From contig NZ_CP108484.1 in the NCBI RefSeq assembly GCF_036226505.1, positions 5,394,001-5,458,000 on the forward strand: 64,000 bases of DNA, in the 5' to 3' direction. Made by a program: the position numbers and the translations under genes. This DNA is from Kitasatospora sp. NBC_01246 (GTDB lineage Bacteria; Actinomycetota; Actinomycetes; Streptomycetales; Streptomycetaceae). The notes below the pieces were generated by a model, which saw only the letters and a list, made by a program, of their open reading frames with translations, searched no databases and had not been told where the DNA came from. This document shows, in pieces, positions 59,095 through 64,000 of this stretch; position 1 is the stretch's first letter; every line of letters begins with the position of its first letter.

Positions 59095-60009
59095 TCAGAC
59101 CTCCTTGGTGAGGTCGGGGCCGGTGCCGAGGTCGGGGCCGGCCGGGAGTTCCTTGACGATCACGGGGCCGTCGTCCTCGGCCTCCGGCCGGCGGAGCACG
59201 GTGACGGCGCCGGAGACGGTGGTCACCACCAGGTTGCCCCGGCCGTCGCCGAGCTTGCCGGAGAGCCGCTTGGCGCCCCAGGAGCCGCCGACCTTGAGCT
59301 GCTCGAAGGTGCTGGTGACGTCCCCGCTGTTGGTACCCGCCTCGACCTTGGTGTCGACCAGCGAGGGCAGCCGGACGCCGACCGAGCCGCTCACCGTGGT
59401 GACCCGGATCTCCGACGGGGTGGCCACGTCGAGGTCGAGGGTGACGTCCCCGTTGACCGAGTGGACCTGCACGTTGTCCGAGGTGCCGGCGACCAGGGTG
59501 ACCTGCCCGGAGGCGGTGTTGACCTTGAGGTCGCCGGAGAGCGACTGGGCGTCGACGTCCCCGGAGACGGTGTGGGCCTCCGTCCGGCCGGTCAGGCCGA
59601 CCAGGGTGGCGTCGCCGCTGGCGCTGTGCACCGAGACCGGCGCGGTGATGCCGGAGACGGTGGCGCCGGCCGAGACGGTGCCGGCCTTGACCTTGGCGCC
59701 GGCCGGTACGGCCAGCGAGACCACGGCCCGGCGGGTGCGCCGCAGCCCGCCGAAGAACGACTTGATGGACTGCACCGACTTGACCGACTCGCCGAACTCG
59801 CTCCAGCTGAGGTCCTTGTAGGTGACCGTCAGCACCCCCTCGGCGAGGGTGACCTGAAGGGGCTCGCCCTCCAGCTCGGTGACCTCCAGCCGGGCCGGGC
59901 CCTCGGTGGCCACCACGTTCACGGCGCCTCCGACGATCCGTACGTGGAGGGCGTCGACCTCCCCGTCGATGGTGATCCTGTCGGGGCCCTCGACCGTCCA
60001 CTGGCTCAT
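59095..60009 (-). CDS. DUF4097 beta-helical repeat protein
   Basis: A 304-residue protein with many short beta-strand repeats of the type SVHSASGDATLVGL, EAHTVSGDVDAQSL, VNTASGQVTLVA, QVHSVNGDVTLDLD, VTTVSGSVGVRL, giving a right-handed beta-solenoid. No signal peptide or membrane segment, so probably cytoplasmic. DUF4097 genes often accompany PadR regulators and envelope-stress modules, but the biochemical role is unknown. Starts at an ATG after GGGAGG; first gene of the two-gene operon. Confidence 0.88.
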   Translation of the reverse strand: MSQWTVEGPDRITIDGEVDALHVRIVGGAVNVVATEGPARLEVTELEGEPLQVTLAEGVLTVTYKDLSWSEFGESVKSVQSIKSFFGGLRRTRRAVVSLAVPAGAKVKAGTVSAGATVSGITAPVSVHSASGDATLVGLTGRTEAHTVSGDVDAQSLSGDLKVNTASGQVTLVAGTSDNVQVHSVNGDVTLDLDVATPSEIRVTTVSGSVGVRLPSLVDTKVEAGTNSGDVTSTFEQLKVGGSWGAKRLSGKLGDGRGNLVVTTVSGAVTVLRRPEAEDDGPVIVKELPAGPDLGTGPDLTKEV

Positions 60010-60032
60010 GTCTGCCGCCTCCCGTTACGACT

Positions 60033-60087
60033 CGCGATGTATCGCGTCCTCTTCCAAAGACGATATATCGCGTGACGGCGAAGTCAA
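60033..60087 (-). promoter_or_regulatory. promoter and twin operator of the DUF4097-PadR operon
   Basis: Minus strand TTGACT (60082-60087), 16 nt, TATCGT (60060-60065). Two boxes CGATRTATCG: CGATATATCG at 60061-60070 on the -10, and CGATGTATCG at 60035-60044 (extended to CGCGAT-GT-ATCGCG), 26 bp apart centre to centre. PadR autorepression is the likely reading. Confidence 0.7.
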
Positions 60088-60162
60088 GGGATCCGGCCCC
60101 GAGGGCGCCCCGGAGAGCGACCCGGAACGAACCCCGAGACGCCCCCTACGGGGCGCGGCACG

Positions 60163-60200
60163 CGAAGGGCCCGGGAGGCGGGTGCCTCCCGGGCCCTTCG
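60163..60200 (-). terminator. terminator after the 59-residue protein gene
   Basis: A perfect 17-bp stem (arm CGAAGGGCCCGGGAGGC) with a 4-nt loop, 16 nt beyond the stop. Confidence 0.88.
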
Positions 60201-60216
60201 GTCACGGTCTACCGCG

Positions 60217-60396
60217 TCACTCGTCGTCCTCGTCGTCGAGCCGGGCCAGCCACGTGGCCAGCCGCTCGACCGGGATCTCGAAGTCCGGGTTGAGGTCGAC
60301 GAACTCGCGCAGGCGCTCGGCCAGCCACTCGAAGGTGACCTCCTCGTCGCCGCGCCGGTTCTGCAGCTCCTCGATGCCGCGGTCGGTGAAGTACAC
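60217..60396 (-). CDS. conserved 59-residue Streptomyces small protein (DUF6104-like)
   Basis: A 59-residue acidic protein reading MYFTDRGIEELQ, then EVTFEWLAERLREFVDLN and PVERLATWLARLDDEDDE. I recognise this as a small protein found throughout streptomycetes, of unknown function. The GTG start has GGAG eight bases upstream, and the frame has excellent third-position GC bias and its own terminator. No Cys, no membrane segment; two predicted helices. It follows the Ser/Thr kinase gene by 60 nt on the same strand and could be co-transcribed. Confidence 0.88.
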   Translation of the reverse strand: MYFTDRGIEELQNRRGDEEVTFEWLAERLREFVDLNPDFEIPVERLATWLARLDDEDDE

Positions 60397-60456
60397 GGGT
60401 TCGCTCCGGTCCGGTGGGGATTCGACCTGGTCAGGATAGTCCGGGCGGGCGCCCGG

Positions 60457-62448
60457 TCAGCTGGCCCGCCAGGTGCTCACGGTGAGCTTGACGGCGCCGG
60501 TGGTGCCGTCGGCGATCTCGACCACCGCGATGGCGATGTTGCGGGTGAGCCGGTCGCGGACGCAGAGCAGGCGTCCGGGCGAGACCCGGTTGAAGGACAG
60601 GTCGGTGTCGGGCCGCGAGTCGATCGCGATCGCGCACTGCTCCGGGGTCACGCTGGCCTCGGTGATCACCGCGAAGTCGGACTTGTCGTCCCCCGCCGTG
60701 GTGAAGGAGTTGGCCTTGCTGCTGCTGCCGGTGGCGTTCAGCCCCAGGCCCCACTTGAGGTCGTTGCCGCGCGGCACGACCGTCCCGCCGTCCAGGTCGA
60801 TCCGGTAGGAGTCGTAGTACGCCTCGGTGCCGGGGATGGCCAGCGGCTTCTTGTCGAGCAGCGGCGTGTAGCCGACCGGCCGGGCGGGCGCGGTCACGCC
60901 GTTGCTGGTCGTGGCCGACGGCGCGGCCGTCACCTTCCCGGCGGACGACGGGGTCGGCGAGGGGCTGTGCGAGCCGGCCGCCCCGGCGTCCGCGGTCTGC
61001 GACGGCAGCGGCTGGGGCTGGTTGCCGGGGCTCTGCTGGGCGGTGCTCGCGCTGTCGTTCTTCTTGTTGTCGTCGCCGAGCTTCTTCACCAGCACCACGC
61101 CGCCCGCGGTGCCGCCGAGGGCCGTCACCAGGGCGACCACCAGCAGGACCTTCCAGGAGACGCCCTTGCGCCGCGGCTCGGGCGCCGGGGTGTCCGTCAC
61201 CACCGGGCCGGGCGGCGGGGTGTCGTAGGACGGCGGCTCCTGGCGCAGCTGAACGGTCGGCGGCGAGGGCAGCACCGGCGCGGTGGGGGCCTCGTAGCCG
61301 GGCTGCGGAGGGCCGTACGCGCCGAGCGGCGGCGGGGTGAAGCCCGGCGGCGGGGTGACCGGCTGCGGCCGGGGGGTGCCGAAGTCCGGCACGCCGAAGG
61401 AGGCCGCGGTGGCCGGGTGGGTCGGCGGCGCGAAGGGCTGCGGCGGGGTGGTCGGCGGGCCGCTCGGCGGCGCGGTGGGCGCGGCCGGCAGCGGGGTCGG
61501 CGGGGTCTTCGGCAGGTCCGAGCGGCGGGTGATCTCGGTGTTGACCTGCCGGGGCAGCCAGTCGTCGGCGAACCGCAGCTGCCCGCCGACCGACGGGTGG
61601 TTGCGGGCGATCTCGATGATCTCGGCGGGCTTCGGGCGGTCCTCGGGGGACTTCGCCAGGCAGCGCATGATCAGCTCGCGCAGGTCGGCCGGCACGGCGT
61701 CCAGGTCGGCCTGCTCGTGCACCACCCGGTAGAGCACGGCGGTGTCCGGGCCGTCGCCGAACGGCGCGGTGCCGCCGGCCACGTACGCGGCCAGCGCGCC
61801 GAGCGCGAAGACGTCGGTGGCGGGGGTGACCGGGCGGCCCTGGGCCTGCTCCGGCGACATGAAGGCGGGCGAACCGATCCGGTAGCCGGTGCCGGTCAGC
61901 GCGGTGGCGTCGGCGGCCCGGGCGATACCGAAGTCGATCACGCGCGGGCCGTCGCCGGCCACCAGCACGTTGGCCGGCTTGAGGTCGCGGTGCACCACCT
62001 CGACGCTGTGGATGGCCTGCAGCGCCTCGGCGATGCCGCCCATCAGCAGCAGCACGGTGCGCACCGGCAGGGCCCCGTTCTCGCGGACCACCTGCTGCAG
62101 CGACGGGCCCGGCACGTACGCGGTGACCAGCCAGGGGGCGTCCGAGTCCAGGCCGCCGGAGTCGATCACCTGGGCCGTGTAGAGGCCGTGGATCCGCTGG
62201 GCGTTGCTGACCTCCTGCGCGAAGCGGCGGCGGAACTCGCCGTCCTCGGCGAATTCCGGGCGGACCACCTTGAGCGCCACCGGACGGCCGCCCGGGGTGT
62301 ACGACAGGTAGACCCGGCCCATGCCGCCGGCGCCGAGGCGGGCGAAGAGCCGGTAGCCGCCGACCTCGCGCGGGTCGTCCGGGTGCAGCGGCTGGAAGAC
62401 CGGCGGGAGCGGCGAGGCCGTGGCGTCCCGTGGTGTGTCGGCGGTCAT
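60457..62448 (-). CDS. membrane Ser/Thr protein kinase (PknB-type) with extracytoplasmic domain
   Basis: A 663-residue Hanks-type kinase. The glycine loop GAGGMG is at 39-44 and the catalytic Lys is Lys60. HRDLKPANVLV, VIDFGIARA and SPAFMSPEQAQG complete the active centre. A Pro-rich juxtamembrane linker of about 130 residues follows, then one membrane helix (VLLVVALVTALGGTAGGVVL), a Ser/Thr/Pro stalk and a beta-rich outer domain of about 130 residues without PASTA repeats. It presumably senses an envelope signal. Start ATG chosen for AGGGGGA upstream; a GTG at 62493 would add 15 residues. Confidence 0.93.
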   Translation of the reverse strand: MTADTPRDATASPLPPVFQPLHPDDPREVGGYRLFARLGAGGMGRVYLSYTPGGRPVALKVVRPEFAEDGEFRRRFAQEVSNAQRIHGLYTAQVIDSGGLDSDAPWLVTAYVPGPSLQQVVRENGALPVRTVLLLMGGIAEALQAIHSVEVVHRDLKPANVLVAGDGPRVIDFGIARAADATALTGTGYRIGSPAFMSPEQAQGRPVTPATDVFALGALAAYVAGGTAPFGDGPDTAVLYRVVHEQADLDAVPADLRELIMRCLAKSPEDRPKPAEIIEIARNHPSVGGQLRFADDWLPRQVNTEITRRSDLPKTPPTPLPAAPTAPPSGPPTTPPQPFAPPTHPATAASFGVPDFGTPRPQPVTPPPGFTPPPLGAYGPPQPGYEAPTAPVLPSPPTVQLRQEPPSYDTPPPGPVVTDTPAPEPRRKGVSWKVLLVVALVTALGGTAGGVVLVKKLGDDNKKNDSASTAQQSPGNQPQPLPSQTADAGAAGSHSPSPTPSSAGKVTAAPSATTSNGVTAPARPVGYTPLLDKKPLAIPGTEAYYDSYRIDLDGGTVVPRGNDLKWGLGLNATGSSSKANSFTTAGDDKSDFAVITEASVTPEQCAIAIDSRPDTDLSFNRVSPGRLLCVRDRLTRNIAIAVVEIADGTTGAVKLTVSTWRAS

Positions 62449-62632
62449 GTGGTGATCCCCCTGGGAGAGCGGTGAGGTCATCCGGTCGGTCACGGGCGCG
62501 GTGAGGGCGCCCGGGCATCGGTCCGGCGAGGCATAACCTACCGACCCGTCAGCTGTGCTCGCAGGTCGGTGGCCGTTTGGTTGCAGAGCTGGAACCTTGG
62601 CACGGCGCCGTCACACGGGCCGCGGGACACCG

Positions 62633-62679
62633 GAACGGCCCCGGCCCCCGTGCGGTGTGCGCGGGGGCCGGGGCCGTTC
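62633..62679 (-). terminator. terminator of kgd
   Basis: A perfect 18-bp stem (arm GAACGGCCCCGGCCCCCG) with an 11-nt loop, about 25 nt beyond the kgd stop. Confidence 0.9.
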
Positions 62680-62704
62680 GAGCCCGGCCGGGGCCGGGGC
62701 GGGC

Positions 62705-64000
62705 TCAGATGGTGAAGATCTCCTCCAGCAGCGCCTGCTGCTCGGCGGCGTGACGCTTGGCCGAGCCGACCGCGGGGGCCGAGGAGGCCGTGCGGGCGAC
62801 GCGGCGCAGCCGCGGCGAACCGTTGGCACTGCGGCCGATGACGACCTGCAGGTGGTCGACCAGGTTCATCGCGATGAACGGCCAGGCACCCTGGTTGGCC
62901 GGCTCCTCCTGCGCCCAGACGAACTGGACGTCGTCGCCGTAGCGGGCCAGCTCCTCCTGGAGCTCGGCCACCGGCAGCGGGTAGAGCCGCTCGACCCGGA
63001 CGATCGCGGTGTCGGTGACCCCGCGCTCGGTACGGGCCGCCTCGACGTCGTAGTAGAACTTGCCCGCCGTGATGACGACCTTGCGGACGTTCGCCGGGTC
63101 GACGGTGGTGTCACCGATGACCGGGCGGAACGAGCCGGACAGGAACTCCTCGGTGGCACTCGCCGCGGCCTTCAGACGCAGCATCGACTTCGGGGTGAAG
63201 ACGACCAGCGGCTTGTGGTGCGGGTTGTGCGCCTGCCAGCGCAGCAGGTGGAAGTAGTTCGACGGCAGGGTCGGCATGGCGACCGTCATGTTGTTCTGCG
63301 CGCACAGCTGCAGGAAGCGCTCCGGGCGGGCGGACGAGTGGTCCGGGCCCTGGCCCTCGTAGCCGTGCGGCAGCAGCAGGGTGACGCCGGAGTGCTGGCC
63401 CCACTTCTGCTCGGCGGAGGCGATGTACTCGTCCACCACGGTCTGCGCGCCGTTGACGAAGTCGCCGAACTGCGCCTCCCACATGACCAGCGAGTTCGGC
63501 CGCGTCAGCGAGTAGCCGTACTCGAAGCCCATCGCCGCGTACTCGGACAGCAGGCTGTCGTACACGGTGTAGCGGGCCTGGTCCTCGGTCAGGTACAGCA
63601 GCGGGGTGTAGTCCTCGCCGGAGACCCGGTCGATGAGCACCGCGTGGCGCTGGCCGAAGGTGCCGCGGCGGCTGTCCTGGCCGGCGAGGCGGACGGGGTG
63701 GCCCTCCATCAGCAGCGAGCCGATGGCGAGGGTCTCGCCCATCGCCCAGTCGATGGTGTTGTCCTCGACCGAGGCGGCCCGGCGCTGCAGCTGCGGCAGC
63801 AGGCGCGGGTGGACGGTCAGCCAGTCCGGCAGGTTGACCTGCGAGGCGGCGATCCGCTTGACCATCTCCTGGGAGATGCCGGTCTGGATGTTGACCGGGA
63901 AGTCCGCCTGCGGCTTGCCGTTGGAGGCCGGGGCCGGCGTCTGGGCGGCGTCGCGGACCTCGGCGAAGACCTTCTCCAGCTGGCCCTGGAAGTCCTGGAG
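62705..64000 (-). CDS. kgd: multifunctional 2-oxoglutarate decarboxylase/dehydrogenase (C-terminal 431 residues)
   Basis: The C-terminal part of the actinobacterial KGD/OdhA-type E1 of the 2-oxoglutarate dehydrogenase complex (TCA cycle); the 5' end lies beyond the window. The transketolase-like pyrimidine-binding region is visible: IDWAMGETLAIGSLLMEGHPVRLAGQDSRRGTF with the Glu that activates thiamine diphosphate, then YSLTRPNSLVMWEAQFGDF, LLLPHGYEGQGPDHSSARPERFLQL and the C-terminal VWAQEEPANQGAWPF. These match E. coli SucA and M. tuberculosis Kgd. The N-terminal acyltransferase-like region of KGD cannot be checked here. Confidence 0.95.
   Translation of the reverse strand, partial: LQDFQGQLEKVFAEVRDAAQTPAPASNGKPQADFPVNIQTGISQEMVKRIAASQVNLPDWLTVHPRLLPQLQRRAASVEDNTIDWAMGETLAIGSLLMEGHPVRLAGQDSRRGTFGQRHAVLIDRVSGEDYTPLLYLTEDQARYTVYDSLLSEYAAMGFEYGYSLTRPNSLVMWEAQFGDFVNGAQTVVDEYIASAEQKWGQHSGVTLLLPHGYEGQGPDHSSARPERFLQLCAQNNMTVAMPTLPSNYFHLLRWQAHNPHHKPLVVFTPKSMLRLKAAASATEEFLSGSFRPVIGDTTVDPANVRKVVITAGKFYYDVEAARTERGVTDTAIVRVERLYPLPVAELQEELARYGDDVQFVWAQEEPANQGAWPFIAMNLVDHLQVVIGRSANGSPRLRRVARTASSAPAVGSAKRHAAEQQALLEEIFTI

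Overview
The window is chromosomal DNA of very high GC content with strong third-position GC bias. Its gene order matches the conserved core arm of Streptomyces and Kitasatospora: aroA, sigR-rsrA, nrdAB, dasR-dasABC, a PdtaS-type kinase, wblE, sigH, sodN-sodX, malic enzyme and kgd. A streptomycete-family actinomycete (Streptomyces or Kitasatospora) is the natural host; the genus cannot be settled from this sequence. No rRNA, tRNA, insertion sequence, prophage or CRISPR array was seen.

Layout. 1-5.2 kb: 3' truncated aroA, an M50 peptidase, a SRAP/HMCES abasic-site protein, an alpha/beta hydrolase, and the thiol-stress switch sigR-rsrA with a textbook sigma-R promoter. 5.2-10.1 kb: two overlapping membrane HD-domain genes, a TPR protein and peptide deformylase. 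10.1-15.2 kb: a ferritin-like protein and the B12-independent ribonucleotide reductase nrdAB behind a cobalamin riboswitch. 15.5-24.5 kb: an accessory-looking carbohydrate block holding two Pro/Gln-rich membrane proteins, a GH26 enzyme, an Egghead-like GT2 synthase, a GH113-like membrane-anchored hydrolase and an O-acyltransferase. All three sugar enzymes belong to families with beta-mannoside chemistry, so I infer an undescribed surface beta-mannan system. 24.6-29.5 kb: acetyltransferase, GlxA-type regulator, histidine phosphatase, and a DUF3311/solute-sodium symporter pair.

29.7-41.3 kb is the aminosugar region: dasR, dasA-dasB-dasC, a GH3 hexosaminidase, a second dasA-like lipoprotein with the same promoter geometry, a SIS-domain enzyme, a probable DasR-controlled small RNA (scr5239 type), a PdtaS-like kinase and wblE. 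DasR operators (dre) are visible at three promoters. A 13-codon scar of a second GH3 gene lies in front of the SIS gene and points to a lost second das operon.

41.6-50.8 kb: diacylglycerol kinase, a sigH/anti-sigma pair, a BtuCDF-like ABC transporter behind a second cobalamin riboswitch, nickel superoxide dismutase and its protease, and a CGNR regulator. The two B12 riboswitches connect B12 import with repression of the B12-independent reductase. 50.9-64 kb: a glutamate-type ABC transporter with two alternative receptors, malic enzyme, a quinone-reductase-like oxidoreductase, a PadR/DUF4097 autoregulated operon with two CGATRTATCG boxes, a 59-residue conserved small protein, a membrane Ser/Thr kinase, and the 3' part of kgd. 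Many genes are closed by near-perfect GC hairpins, listed individually.
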